Assembly (NCBI RefSeq): GCF_004337695.1 | Contig: NZ_SJXJ01000001.1 | Span: forward strand, 248,001 to 312,000 | Reading direction: 5' to 3' | DNA length: 64,000 bases | From: Tenacibaculum sp. M341 | GTDB taxonomy: Bacteria; Bacteroidota; Bacteroidia; Flavobacteriales; Flavobacteriaceae | Part shown: one piece after another, positions 10,801-19,030 of the stretch | Layout: every line of letters starts with the position of its first letter | Position numbering within the stretch: position 1 is the stretch's first letter | Notes under the pieces: model-generated | What the model was told of the DNA's origin: nothing | Databases searched by the model: none | What the model saw: only the letters and a program-made list of their open reading frames with translations | Translations under genes and position numbers: made by a program

Positions 10801-10900
10801 TAGCTTTTTCGGTTACAGTACCTTTAACTGTTTGTTGCGAATGTATAATCAAAGAAGAAAGCAGTAGAAATAAACTAAATAATTGTTTTGTTTGTTTCAT
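7817..10900 (-). CDS. susC: SusC/RagA-family TonB-dependent oligosaccharide transporter
   Basis: This 1027-aa outer-membrane importer has a signal peptide (about 1-21), a CarboxypepD-regulatory-like domain (about 22-105, DFDGNYTIDNI), a TonB box region (EIVVVGYGT), a plug (about 115-235) and a 22-strand barrel to the C-terminal NADF. The SusC signature LKDASATAIYGSRASNGVI near residues 210-230 is intact. It is the first gene of the leftward operon and pairs with the downstream susD. It should move malto-oligosaccharides into the periplasm using TonB energy. The start is 113 nt from a palindromic operator candidate in the divergent intergenic region shared with the lacI-type gene. Confidence 0.95.
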   Translation of the reverse strand: MKQTKQLFSLFLLLSSLIIHSQQTVKGTVTEKATGASLPGVSVIVKGQTRGAETDFDGNYTIDNIKPTDVLIFSFIGFATKEVTVGNQATINLALEESEQLLNEIVVVGYGTTTVKDATGSVEVVSSKKFNKGAIVSTDQLLTGKAAGVRITTNGGSPDSAPNIRIRGGSSLSAQNNPLIVIDGVAIGNDNPAGVSNPLTLINPNDIESFSILKDASATAIYGSRASNGVIIITTKQGSSGKTKFNFSSDISISNAGEGLDFMDGRQFYNFIEQNFPTRLGQLGVPVGSVNSNEQPIQIVNGRAIYNTNWREAILRTAITTNTNFSVGANLFDKIPFRGSVGYTKAQGIVQNDDYDRFTSSLKLTPKFLDDNLKVDVNAKTIFAEKNAISTDDVIRESLQFDPTKPIFNNSPTNRFGQYYLTTFDDAGKFRRIVQSNPLARLDQRDRPENVFRFLGNIEFDYTMPFLPELKAVLNLGLDASKSKVEETFSQNAFETYQFDTENDNINNNFLFNPGVNFRENQSVTNTTLDGYLKYEKVLEKGFINKYDIQAGYSYQNFKNDGTQDRFIYNNVTGVREAVVNPANPNFRYFNVLNLQSFFGRANISLLDRYLLTFSIRADGSSLFIKENRWGYFPAAALAWQIDEEDFLKDSNFVHNLKLRLGWGKTGQQDITGTVGFYPSIPLFLAGDNNSQYFPNSSIYSAQAFNPDLTWEKTSTYNLGLDFSLFKNQLLSGSFDIYKRFTTDLLAEVPIPPGQALTNAFVDNVGETESEGFELNINSTPVDTEDFTFSVGGNIAYNRTEVTNLDGIDKITVDDTDLRGTGTDLLSHAVGQQAGSASVFKQIYDTNGNPIPNAFVDINGDNKINDDDKFYKAIAPNWTYGFNLSFNYKNWDLTSNFRGQIGGYVYNFSQLNYGFLESAISSSQNNLTNVLDFNNGAANSVFSNVNGDAQFTDHYLEDATFLRLDNITLGHRFDNIIKNGTIRLYGSVMNPFIITNYTGLDPENFGGIDRNAYPRPTVYTFGINADF

Positions 10901-11012
10901 GTTTGTGTTCTTAGATAAATAAGTAAATTTAATTCGTTTGTTTTTATCAATAATCTTTAATCTGCGATGTGAATATAGGTATTAAAAATACGCTCTAGCT
11001 ACTATTAACACT

Positions 11013-11028
11013 ACGAAAACGTTTTCGT
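11013..11028. promoter_or_regulatory. candidate LacI-family operator (16-bp perfect palindrome)
   Basis: ACGAAAACGTTTTCGT is a perfect palindrome with the central CG step typical of LacI/PurR-type operators. It lies in the 200-bp divergent region between susC and the lacI-type regulator, 112 nt from the susC start and 72 nt from the regulator start. No second copy was seen upstream of the transporter operon. Confidence 0.7.
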
Positions 11029-11100
11029 GTTGATAACTTTTTAACTTTAACTTAACGTATTGATAAATTAGTGTTGATTTTTTTATCAGCTTTGCAAAAT

Positions 11101-12132
11101 ATGAAGCCAAAAATTACCATAAAAATAATAGCTAAGGAGTTGGGTGTTTCAACTTCAACAGTGTCAAAAGCTTTAAGAGATAGTCATGAAATTAGTCAAG
11201 AGACTAAAGAACGTATCAAAGCTTATGCAAACCACTATAATTATCGACCTAATAATTTAGCGTTACAATTAAGAAATCAAAAGACAAAAGTGATTGGTAT
11301 TATTTTACCTAAAATAGTACATCATTTCTTTTCAACAGTGATTTCTGGAATAGAAAAAGTAGCGAATGAACGTGGTTACAATATAATGGTTTGTTTCTCT
11401 AATGAAAATCAAGCTAAAGAAGTAGAAACCATAAATGTACTTACCAATGGTAGTGTAGATGGGTTAATAGTTTCTATAGCTAAAGAATCTCTTAGGAATA
11501 ATGATTTGAACCATTTTTATAACTTAATAGAAAACGAAGTTCCTTTGGTTTTATTTGATAGAGTTCATGATTCTATAGAATGTGATAAGGTTATTGTGGA
11601 TGATGTAGGGGCTGGGCATAAGGCAACAAAGCATTTGGTGGATATAGGTTGTAAAAATATTGGTATTATAACAACTCCAGAGCATGTTACGGTTGGATTG
11701 AACAGGTTGAAAGGGTATAAGAGGGCTTTGAAAGAATCGTTGACGCCAATTAACAATGATTTAATAATCAATGTAGATGAGGAGCAAAGTATTTACGAAC
11801 AGATAAAGAAGTTATTTGATCAGAAAATAGATGCAGTTTTTGCGGTTAATGAAATTTATGCTGCAATAGCTATCAGAATAGCAAAAGAAAAAGGAATGAA
11901 TATACCTGAAGATATTTCCGTAGTTGGTTTTACAGATGGCTTAATATCAGAGTATTCATCGCCTTCAATTACCACTGTGGTGCAACATGGTTTTACAATG
12001 GGTGAACAAGCTGCGGAACTTTTAATTGATCGAATTGAAGAAAATAAAAGAGTTAAAATATCTCAAACTAAAGTGATATCTAGTAATTTGAAAATTAGAG
12101 AATCAAGTAAAGATCTACCGATCATGGAATAA
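11101..12132 (+). CDS. LacI-family transcriptional regulator of the alpha-glucan locus
   Basis: The protein has 343 aa from the ATG at 11101. That start is chosen because MKPKITIKIIAKELGVSTST places the HTH at the usual residues 4-25; an upstream in-frame ATG at 11071 would add ten atypical residues. The HTH and hinge region (to about 60, ending YRPNNLALQLR) is followed by a periplasmic-binding-protein-like sensor domain (about 62-330, beginning KVIGIILPKI). Divergent from susC and adjacent to the maltose operon, it is likely the maltose/maltodextrin-responsive regulator. Whether it represses or activates cannot be read here; LacI-type maltose regulators of either sign are known. A CAGCTTTG (11087-11094) resembling a -7 box lies only 6 nt before the ATG, so the message may be nearly leaderless. 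Confidence 0.92.
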   Translation: MKPKITIKIIAKELGVSTSTVSKALRDSHEISQETKERIKAYANHYNYRPNNLALQLRNQKTKVIGIILPKIVHHFFSTVISGIEKVANERGYNIMVCFSNENQAKEVETINVLTNGSVDGLIVSIAKESLRNNDLNHFYNLIENEVPLVLFDRVHDSIECDKVIVDDVGAGHKATKHLVDIGCKNIGIITTPEHVTVGLNRLKGYKRALKESLTPINNDLIINVDEEQSIYEQIKKLFDQKIDAVFAVNEIYAAIAIRIAKEKGMNIPEDISVVGFTDGLISEYSSPSITTVVQHGFTMGEQAAELLIDRIEENKRVKISQTKVISSNLKIRESSKDLPIME

Positions 12133-12477
12133 TCTTCAAAATGATGTAATCTTGAAGAATATAAATCCGTAGAAGAAGTTATGGAATTAGTGAAATTGAG
12201 ATGTGAAGTTTTGTTCATGTTTTAACAATAGTGAAATTGTATGCTGTAATTTTCTAAGCTTTGTAATTTGATGATATCTTTTTTAAAAGATAGTTCACTG
12301 TTTTACTTAGAACTATTATTTTTCAATACTCAATACTCAATACTCAATACTCAATACTCAATACTCAATACTCAATACTCAATACTCAATACTCAATACT
12401 CAATGAAAAGGAACATGATTTAATCATTTGACTTAGAGGTAAAAGTTTGTTTTTTAAAGCTTCTAAGGGATTTTATG
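12133..12477. other. non-coding gap after the regulator gene
   Basis: No plausible gene was found in either strand. A short 7-bp stem TCTTCAA/TTGAAGA (12133-12139 with 12152-12158) lies directly behind the regulator stop but has no T run. The stretch contains the heptamer array described separately (12323-12404) and is otherwise AT-rich. Confidence 0.6.
12323..12404. repeat. heptanucleotide tandem repeat, unit ACTCAAT
   Basis: Eleven perfect ACTCAAT units occupy 12328-12404, preceded by a partial TCAAT (12323-12327), 82 bp in all. There are no interruptions or mismatches. It lies upstream of the maltose transporter operon promoter (about 75 bp before its -33 box) and outside any reading frame of note. 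A perfect short repeat of this kind is prone to slippage, so copy number may differ among cells. Confidence 0.97.
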
Positions 12478-12506
12478 TTGATTAAACAAAAAAAATTATA
12501 TATTTA
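12478..12506 (+). promoter_or_regulatory. candidate promoter of the maltose transporter operon
   Basis: TTG (12478-12480), 18 nt, then TATATTTA (12499-12506) is close to the Bacteroidota TTG/TAnnTTTG pattern with one mismatch in the -7 box. Transcription would start near 12512 and leave an 88-nt leader. Confidence 0.45.
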
Positions 12507-12515
12507 CACCATATT

Positions 12516-12600
12516 TACGACTTATCGATAATCTTATATTCTGCAAAAAAGTAAGATAAGTCTTAGCGCTTATCGTAGTATCAACTAATAATTACGATAA
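12516..12600 (+). promoter_or_regulatory. structured leader with repeated TTATCG motifs
   Basis: The region before the transporter ATG holds the palindrome TTATCGATAA (12522-12531), an inverted repeat GACTTATC/GATAAGTC (12519-12526, 12555-12562), and TTATCGTA (12570-12577) that pairs perfectly with TACGATAA (12593-12600), which includes the A of the start codon. It could be a protein-binding site or an RNA structure affecting initiation. No known riboswitch class was recognised. Confidence 0.4.
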
Positions 12601-13979
12601 TGAACAAGCGTAAATTAAGTTTCTTAGAAATCTGGAACATGAGTTTTGGTTTTCTAGGAATTCAATTTGGAATGGCCTTAACAGGTGGTTTCATGTCAAG
12701 AATTTTTCAAACATTAGGAGCTAACATAGATGATATTCCCATCTTATGGATTGCAGCACCTTTAACAGGTTTACTAGTACAACCTGTTATTGGATACATG
12801 AGTGATCGTACTTGGAGCCCTAGATGGGGAAGAAGACGTCCTTACTTTTTAATAGGAGCGATATTAAGTTCAATTACTTTGATTTTTATACCACATTCTC
12901 CTACATTATGGGTTGCTGCTGGTTTTTTATGGATTTTAGATGCTTCTATTAATATATCTATGGAGCCTTTTAGAGCATTAGTCGCTGATAAATTACCAAA
13001 CTCTCAACGCTCTTATGGTTTTGTTGTACAAACATTAATAATAGGTGTGGGTACATGGGTTGCAAGTAGTTTACCATGGATGGTGTCTAAATTAGGAGCA
13101 AGTGATGAAGCTGCTTCTGGAGTTCTTCCTGATTCTGTAAAAGTAGCTTTCGCTGTTGGAGCGGTTATTTTTCTTGTAAGTATTTTATATACAGTATTTA
13201 CAACAAAAGAATATCCGCCTGAAGATATGGAAGCTTTTGAAGAAGAAAAGAGGCAGAAAAATAGATTTATATCAGATATTTTAGAAAACATATCGAGAAT
13301 GCCCTTGACTATGAAGAAGTTAGGAGTTATTCAGTTTTTTAGTTGGTTTGCCTTTTTTACCATGTGGACTATGGCTAATCCAGCACTTACTGAACATGTT
13401 TTTAAAACACCAGCACCTGTAGAAGAAGCATATGATATGTCAAATGAAGTACAAGCTAAAGAATTTAATGTAATTAATACAGCATTTCAAGAATCTTCGA
13501 ATCAAGTAGGTAAATACATGGGGATTTATGGTTTGTCATCTATGGTTTTTGCTTTACTACTTGTATTATATACTTCTAAAAGAAGAATTAATAGGAAATA
13601 TGTACATATGTTCTCATTAATTGCTGGTGGTATCGGATTTATTTCTATGTATTTTATTCCATCACCGAGTTATTTAATAGTATCATTTATACTAATAGGT
13701 TTTTCTTGGGGTAGTGTTTTATCAATGCCATATGCAATGTTATCAAGTTCTGTAGATCCTAAAAAGATGGGAGTTATTATGGGGATTTTTAATATGTTTA
13801 TTGTAATACCACAAATAATAGCTGCCTTAGGAGGAATTAACTTTATCTCTAACCTTTTAGGTGAACAAACTATTAATGCCATGATTGTAGCTGGATTAAG
13901 TTTAATAATCGCTGGTTTATCAAACTTTTTAATAACAAATAAAAAAGCAATTTCTTACCAAATAAACGAAGATATTTAA
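12600..13979 (+). CDS. MFS sugar transporter, maltose/sucrose (SLC45-like) type
   Basis: This 459-aa inner-membrane carrier with about 12 hydrophobic segments probably imports maltose by cation symport. After the second helix it has the MFS loop motif [17 protein letters not shown], in the form seen in the GPH/SLC45-like sucrose and maltose carriers. A long polar loop with an acidic/basic stretch (about residues 200-225) divides the two halves, and a soluble insertion (about 265-300, [15 protein letters not shown]) follows. It opens the rightward operon and is followed 2 nt later by pgmB, which ties uptake to the phosphorolytic pathway. The substrate is inferred from the adjacent GH65 gene. 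Confidence 0.88.
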   Translation: MNKRKLSFLEIWNMSFGFLGIQFGMALTGGFMSRIFQTLGANIDDIPILWIAAPLTGLLVQPVIGYMSDRTWSPRWGRRRPYFLIGAILSSITLIFIPHSPTLWVAAGFLWILDASINISMEPFRALVADKLPNSQRSYGFVVQTLIIGVGTWVASSLPWMVSKLGASDEAASGVLPDSVKVAFAVGAVIFLVSILYTVFTTKEYPPEDMEAFEEEKRQKNRFISDILENISRMPLTMKKLGVIQFFSWFAFFTMWTMANPALTEHVFKTPAPVEEAYDMSNEVQAKEFNVINTAFQESSNQVGKYMGIYGLSSMVFALLLVLYTSKRRINRKYVHMFSLIAGGIGFISMYFIPSPSYLIVSFILIGFSWGSVLSMPYAMLSSSVDPKKMGVIMGIFNMFIVIPQIIAALGGINFISNLLGEQTINAMIVAGLSLIIAGLSNFLITNKKAISYQINEDI

Positions 13980-13981
13980 AA

Positions 13982-14638
13982 ATGAATAAGAAAGGATTCA
14001 TATTTGATTTAGACGGTGTTATCGTTGACACCGCTAAATATCATTTTTTAGCATGGAAAAAACTAGCCAATAGTTTGGATATAGATTTTTCTGAAGAACA
14101 AAATGAAGAACTAAAAGGTGTTAGCCGTGTAAAGTCTCTAGAAAAAATTTTAGCATGGGGAAATACCTCTGTATCTGAAGAGCAGTTTACAGAGTTGATG
14201 GCTAAAAAAAACACTGATTATTTAGGGTATGTTAATACCATGACTGAAGATGAGATTTTGGTAGATGTACCTAAAGTTCTTAATTTTTTAAAAGAGGTAG
14301 AACAACCTTTTGCATTGGGTTCTGCAAGTAAAAATGCACGTATGATCTTAGAAAAAGTTGCTCTTATTAACGATTTTAAATCTATTGTAGATGGTACAAA
14401 TGTTAGTAAAGCAAAACCAGACCCCGAAGTATTCTTAATTGCTGCCAAAGAATTAAACATAAAACCTGAAGATTGTATTGTTTTTGAAGATTCAGTAGCT
14501 GGAATTCAAGCCGCAAATGCTGCGAGTATGATTTCTATAGGTATTGGAGAAAAAGAAACATTAAAAGAAGCAGATTATGTATTTAAAGATTTCACAGAAA
14601 TAACAACTGCATTTATAAAACAACTAATAGAAAATTAA
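13982..14638 (+). CDS. pgmB: beta-phosphoglucomutase (HAD superfamily)
   Basis: The enzyme converts beta-D-glucose 1-phosphate to glucose 6-phosphate in the cytoplasm. The 218-aa length is normal. HAD motif I is FDLDGVIVDT (nucleophile Asp9, acid/base Asp11), the cap domain spans about 15-90, motif II is at ALGSASKN, the motif III Lys lies in KAKPDPEVF, and motif IV is VFEDSVAGIQAA. SVAGIQAA and the two Asp residues are characteristic of PgmB rather than generic phosphatases. It sits between the maltose carrier (2-nt gap) and the GH65 phosphorylase that makes its substrate, a standard gene order for maltose phosphorolysis. Confidence 0.95.
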   Translation: MNKKGFIFDLDGVIVDTAKYHFLAWKKLANSLDIDFSEEQNEELKGVSRVKSLEKILAWGNTSVSEEQFTELMAKKNTDYLGYVNTMTEDEILVDVPKVLNFLKEVEQPFALGSASKNARMILEKVALINDFKSIVDGTNVSKAKPDPEVFLIAAKELNIKPEDCIVFEDSVAGIQAANAASMISIGIGEKETLKEADYVFKDFTEITTAFIKQLIEN

Positions 14639-14674
14639 AAAAACGAACAGTTTTTTACTTATTTAAGGAAGAAA

Positions 14675-16987
14675 ATGAACCAGAATTATATTATACCTCA
14701 CGAATGGTCTATTATTGAAGAAGGATTCGACGATAATAGAATTAAATCCTCTGAAAGTTTGTTCAGTATTGGTAATGGTGCCATGGGACAAAGAGCAAAT
14801 TTTGAAGAAAAATATTCAGGAGAGACATTTCAAGGAAGCTACATAGCTGGTGTTTATTACCCAGATAAAACTAGAGTAGGATGGTGGAAAAATGGATATC
14901 CAGAATACTTTGCTAAGGTGTTAAATGCTCCTAATTGGATTGGTATTAACGTATTTGTTAACGGTGAAGAGTTAGATTTAAATGCGTGTGTAAAAGTATC
15001 AGATTTTCGTCGTGAGTTAAATATGAAAGAAGGAGTTTTGTACCGTAGTTTCACAGCGACTTTACAAAACAATAGTACCGTAAAAGTTGAAACAAAACGC
15101 TTTTTAAGTATAGATCTTGATGAAGTAGGTGTTATTGAATATAATGTAACTCCAATAGATTCTGACGCAAAAATTACTTTTGAACCTTATTTAGATAGTG
15201 GTATTCAAAATGAAGATAGCAATTGGGATGATCAATTTTGGAATACTACCAATATAGAATCAGACAATGAGCATCAACAAGCATTTATAGAAGCACATAC
15301 GATGAAAACTAATTTTCATACCTGTACTTTTATGCAATCACAGTGCTTTTTAAACAACAAACAACAACAAATTCAGCCTACAACAAATCAAACAGCTAAC
15401 CAAATATCTTTTACTTATGAAGCTGATGTAAAAGCTAATGAAACTTTTACAATTCATAAGTTTGGAGGATATGTTGTAGATACAAATCATAAAGAAGATC
15501 AGTTAATAACTGCATCTAAAAATGTATTAAAGTTAGCATTAGATCTTGGTTTTGAAGCTTTATTCAATCAGCAAAAAGAAGCTTGGGCTAAGATTTGGGA
15601 AATGGCAGATATTACGATTACTGGAGATGTTAAAGCGCAACAAGGTATTCGATTTAATATCATGCAATTAAATCACACATATTTAGGTAAAGATGCTCGT
15701 CTAAATATTGGTCCAAAAGGATTTACAGGAGAAAAATATGGAGGTAGTACTTATTGGGACACAGAAGCATACTGTTTACCATTTTATATGGCTACTAAAA
15801 ATGAAGAAGTAGCTAAAAGTTTACTTACTTACAGATACAATCAATTAGATAAAGCAATTGAAAATGCTGAGAAATTAGGATTTACAAATGGAGCGGCTTT
15901 ATATCCAATGGTAACCATGAATGGTGAAGAATGTCACAATGAATGGGAGATTACTTTTGAAGAAATTCATAGGAATGGAGCTATAGCTTTTGCTATTTTT
16001 AATTATCATAGATATACCAGTGATTACAGCTATATTCCAGAAAAAGGATTAGAAGTTTTAATTGGTATTGCTCGTTTTTGGCACCAACGTGTTAATTTTT
16101 CAGAAGACAAACAAAAATATGTAATGTTAGGTGTTACCGGACCTAATGAATATGAAAACAATATTAATAATAACTGGTACACTAATTACATAGCAAAATG
16201 GTGTATTGATTATGCGTTAGAAAATATTGATATTGTTGCAAAAGATTATGCAGATGATTTTTCAAGAATTAGTAGTAAAACAAATATTACTAAAGAAGAA
16301 TTAGCAGATTGGAAAAAAGTAGCAGACAATATGTTTTTCCCTTATTCTGAAAAACATCAGGTTTATTTACAACAAGATGGATTTTTAGATAAAGATTTAA
16401 TAACTGTTGCTAATTTAGACAAATCACAGCGTCCAATCAATCAAAAGTGGAGTTGGGATCGTATCTTAAGATCACCATATATCAAACAGGCAGATACTTT
16501 ACAAGGGTTCTACTTTTTTGAAGATCATTTTACAAATGAAGAATTAGAGCGTCATTTCGATTTTTATGAACCATTAACAGTTCATGAAAGTTCTTTGTCG
16601 CCGTGTGTACACAGTATTCAAGCTGCCAAATTAGGTAGAATGGAACAAGCTTATACTTTTTATTTACGTACTTCTCGTTTAGATTTAGACGATTACAATA
16701 AAGAAGTAGAGGAAGGTTTACACATTACATCTATGGCTGGTACATGGATGAGTATTGTTGAAGGTTTTGGAGGAATGAGAATTAAGGATAATACCTTAAG
16801 TTTTACGCCTCAAATTCCAGAACAATGGGAAAGTTATTCTTTTAAAATCAACTTTAGAAACCAAATCATTAAGATTTCTGTTTGTCATAATGATGTAAAA
16901 TTTGAATTAGAAGGAAAAGAAGAGTTAACTATTTTAGTTAATGAAAAAAATGTAACTGTTAAGCCGAATACATTAATAACAGTATAA
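14675..16987 (+). CDS. GH65 family glycoside phosphorylase, probable maltose phosphorylase
   Basis: This 770-aa cytoplasmic enzyme has no signal peptide. GH65 phosphorylases split alpha-glucosides with inorganic phosphate, giving beta-glucose 1-phosphate and a sugar. The N-terminal beta-sandwich (about 1-270) is followed by the (alpha/alpha)6 barrel (about 320-690) and a short C-terminal beta domain. The conserved GEECHNEWE segment (417-425) carries the expected general acid, most likely Glu423. TVHESSLSPCVHS near 633-645 is also typical and helps to bind phosphate in this family. Next to pgmB and a maltose-type carrier, maltose is the likeliest substrate; kojibiose or trehalose phosphorylase activity cannot be excluded from sequence alone. 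It is followed by a strong hairpin terminator. Confidence 0.92.
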   Translation: MNQNYIIPHEWSIIEEGFDDNRIKSSESLFSIGNGAMGQRANFEEKYSGETFQGSYIAGVYYPDKTRVGWWKNGYPEYFAKVLNAPNWIGINVFVNGEELDLNACVKVSDFRRELNMKEGVLYRSFTATLQNNSTVKVETKRFLSIDLDEVGVIEYNVTPIDSDAKITFEPYLDSGIQNEDSNWDDQFWNTTNIESDNEHQQAFIEAHTMKTNFHTCTFMQSQCFLNNKQQQIQPTTNQTANQISFTYEADVKANETFTIHKFGGYVVDTNHKEDQLITASKNVLKLALDLGFEALFNQQKEAWAKIWEMADITITGDVKAQQGIRFNIMQLNHTYLGKDARLNIGPKGFTGEKYGGSTYWDTEAYCLPFYMATKNEEVAKSLLTYRYNQLDKAIENAEKLGFTNGAALYPMVTMNGEECHNEWEITFEEIHRNGAIAFAIFNYHRYTSDYSYIPEKGLEVLIGIARFWHQRVNFSEDKQKYVMLGVTGPNEYENNINNNWYTNYIAKWCIDYALENIDIVAKDYADDFSRISSKTNITKEELADWKKVADNMFFPYSEKHQVYLQQDGFLDKDLITVANLDKSQRPINQKWSWDRILRSPYIKQADTLQGFYFFEDHFTNEELERHFDFYEPLTVHESSLSPCVHSIQAAKLGRMEQAYTFYLRTSRLDLDDYNKEVEEGLHITSMAGTWMSIVEGFGGMRIKDNTLSFTPQIPEQWESYSFKINFRNQIIKISVCHNDVKFELEGKEELTILVNEKNVTVKPNTLITV

Positions 16988-17005
16988 CATTAAGAATTAT
17001 TTTTT

Positions 17006-17042
17006 AAACCTCACAGGTTATTTAAATCTGTGAGGTTTTACT
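17006..17042 (+). terminator. Rho-independent terminator after the GH65 gene
   Basis: A perfect 11-bp stem AAACCTCACAG/CTGTGAGGTTT (17006-17016, 17028-17038) is followed by TT and then ACTT. It separates the transporter-pgmB-GH65 unit from the envelope hydrolase genes; the T tract is short, so read-through is likely. Confidence 0.7.
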
Positions 17043-17090
17043 TAAATACACAAATGTAATTTTCAGCAAAATTCACTACTACTAACTACG

Positions 17091-19025
17091 ATGAAACGCC
17101 TATTAATATTTAGTATCTTATTATTTTTATTTTCTTGTGTTTCAAAAGAAGAAAATAAGGTTGAAACACCTAAAAAGGTAGAAGTTTCAAATACATTTTT
17201 AGAACGTGTTGAGCCTCCAAATTGGTGGATTGGCTTTAAAGATACTTCACTACAGTTGCTTGTGAAAGAAGAGAATATTTCTAAAGCGACTCCAAAAATA
17301 GAATATCAAGGAGTAAGCATTCAAAATATTACAAAAGGAAAAAGTCCTAATTACTTATTTTTAGATCTAGTTATTGAAAAAACTACATCTGCTGGTAAAT
17401 TTGATATTGTTTTTTCTTTTGAAAATGGAACAGAAAAGAAACATACTTATGAGTTAAAAAAACGCACTCAAAGCTCAGAACAATATACAGGTTTTAATAG
17501 CACTGATGCTATTTATTTGATAACACCTGACCGTTTTGCTAATGGAGATACTTCAAACGATATTGTTACTTCACTAAAAGAAAAAGAAATAGATAGAATG
17601 CATGATTATAAACGTCATGGAGGAGACATTCAAGGAATTATAAATCATTTAGATTATATAGAAAATTTAGGTTTTACTAGTATTTGGCCAACTCCTTTAT
17701 TAACAAATGATATGTACCAAAGTTCTTATCATGGATATGCTATTACCGATTATTATCAAGTAGATCCTCGCTTTGGATCTTTAGAAGATTATAAAAATCT
17801 TGCTAAAAAAATGAAGAAGAGAAATATGAAATTAATTATGGATCAGGTAGCTAATCATTGTGGTTTGGAGCATTGGTGGATGAAAGATTTACCATTTGAA
17901 GATTGGGTAAACTATCAAGAAAACTATGAAAAAAATAAAGGAAATTGGAAAAATGAATCTTTAATTCCAACAAATCATAGAAGAACCACCAATCAAGATT
18001 TTTATGCAGCTGAAGTAGATAAAAATGCAATGAGTAAAGGTTGGTTTGTAAAAACAATGCCCGATTTAAATCAGAGAAATCCATTTATGGCGAATTACAT
18101 TATTCAAAATAGTATTTGGTGGATTGAGACTTTACAATTGGGAGGAATACGACAAGATACGTATCCATATCCAGATAAAGAATTTATGTCTAAATGGGCA
18201 GGAAGTATTATGAATGAGTACCCAAACTTTTCTATTGTAGGAGAAGAGTGGTCATACAATCCATTACTAATAGCATATTGGCAAAGAGGAAAGAAAAACA
18301 AAGATGGTTATGAGTCTAATTTAAAATCTACTATGGATTTTGCGGTTAAAAAGTCAATCACAGAAGCATTGAATGAGTCTGAAAACTGGAATACGGGACT
18401 TATAAAAATGTATGAAGCATTGGCAAATGACTTTGCATATGTAAATCCGAATGATTTATTAGTGTTTTTAGATAACCATGATGAGAATCGAATATTTACA
18501 TCTTTAAAAGAAAATATTACAAATACTAAAATGTCGCTAAGTTACATGTTAGTACTTCCTAGAATACCTCAAATATATTACGGAACAGAAATTTTAAAAG
18601 AAAACAGTAAAAGACCAGGTGATCATGGTTTAATAAGATCTGATTTTCCAGGAGGATGGGAAAACGATTCTCAAAATGCTTTTACAACAGAAGGTTTATC
18701 TGAAAGTGAGAAAGACATGCAATCTTACTTGAGAAAGATTTTAAACTATCGAAAAAATAGTAAAGCAATTCATAAAGGAAAAACGATTCACTTTGCACCG
18801 GAAAACGGAACTTATGTCTTAGCTAGAATTATTGAAGGAGAAACAGTTCTGCATATAATCAACAAAAATGAATCACCAATAATTCTTGATTTAGAAAGGT
18901 TTAAAGAATTAAATATCGAAGGCAAAAAGCTGAAAAATATTATAACAGAAGAAGTTATTTCTTTAAAAGATACTATTGAATTAAATAAAAAAGGAAGTAT
19001 CATTTTAACTACCAAATTAAATTAG
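17091..19025 (+). CDS. GH13 alpha-glucan hydrolase lipoprotein (cyclomaltodextrinase/neopullulanase-like, SusA-type)
   Basis: This 644-aa lipoprotein has signal MKRLLIFSILLFLFSC followed by VSKEEN; a Lys plus two acidic residues just after the Cys resembles the surface-export signal described in Capnocytophaga, so location could be periplasmic or surface. An N-terminal cyclomaltodextrinase-type beta domain (about 35-125, PPNWWIGF) precedes the catalytic barrel (about 145-560). Signatures are MDQVANH (250-256), nucleophile Asp356 in GGIRQD, acid/base Glu385 in VGEEW, and Asp464 in LDNHDEN. A C-terminal beta domain completes it. It heads a tightly packed set of five genes. By analogy with SusA it should degrade imported dextrins, possibly including pullulan-type linkages. 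Confidence 0.92.
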   Translation: MKRLLIFSILLFLFSCVSKEENKVETPKKVEVSNTFLERVEPPNWWIGFKDTSLQLLVKEENISKATPKIEYQGVSIQNITKGKSPNYLFLDLVIEKTTSAGKFDIVFSFENGTEKKHTYELKKRTQSSEQYTGFNSTDAIYLITPDRFANGDTSNDIVTSLKEKEIDRMHDYKRHGGDIQGIINHLDYIENLGFTSIWPTPLLTNDMYQSSYHGYAITDYYQVDPRFGSLEDYKNLAKKMKKRNMKLIMDQVANHCGLEHWWMKDLPFEDWVNYQENYEKNKGNWKNESLIPTNHRRTTNQDFYAAEVDKNAMSKGWFVKTMPDLNQRNPFMANYIIQNSIWWIETLQLGGIRQDTYPYPDKEFMSKWAGSIMNEYPNFSIVGEEWSYNPLLIAYWQRGKKNKDGYESNLKSTMDFAVKKSITEALNESENWNTGLIKMYEALANDFAYVNPNDLLVFLDNHDENRIFTSLKENITNTKMSLSYMLVLPRIPQIYYGTEILKENSKRPGDHGLIRSDFPGGWENDSQNAFTTEGLSESEKDMQSYLRKILNYRKNSKAIHKGKTIHFAPENGTYVLARIIEGETVLHIINKNESPIILDLERFKELNIEGKKLKNIITEEVISLKDTIELNKKGSIILTTKLN

Positions 19026-19030
19026 TTTTT

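Noticed and set aside
11071-11100. Upstream ATG at 11071 as the start of the LacI-type regulator
   Set aside because: It adds ten residues before the family-typical start and would lie upstream of the probable -7 box.
12323-12404. Heptamer array as a CRISPR array
   Set aside because: The unit is only 7 bp with no spacers, and no cas genes are present; it is a simple tandem repeat.
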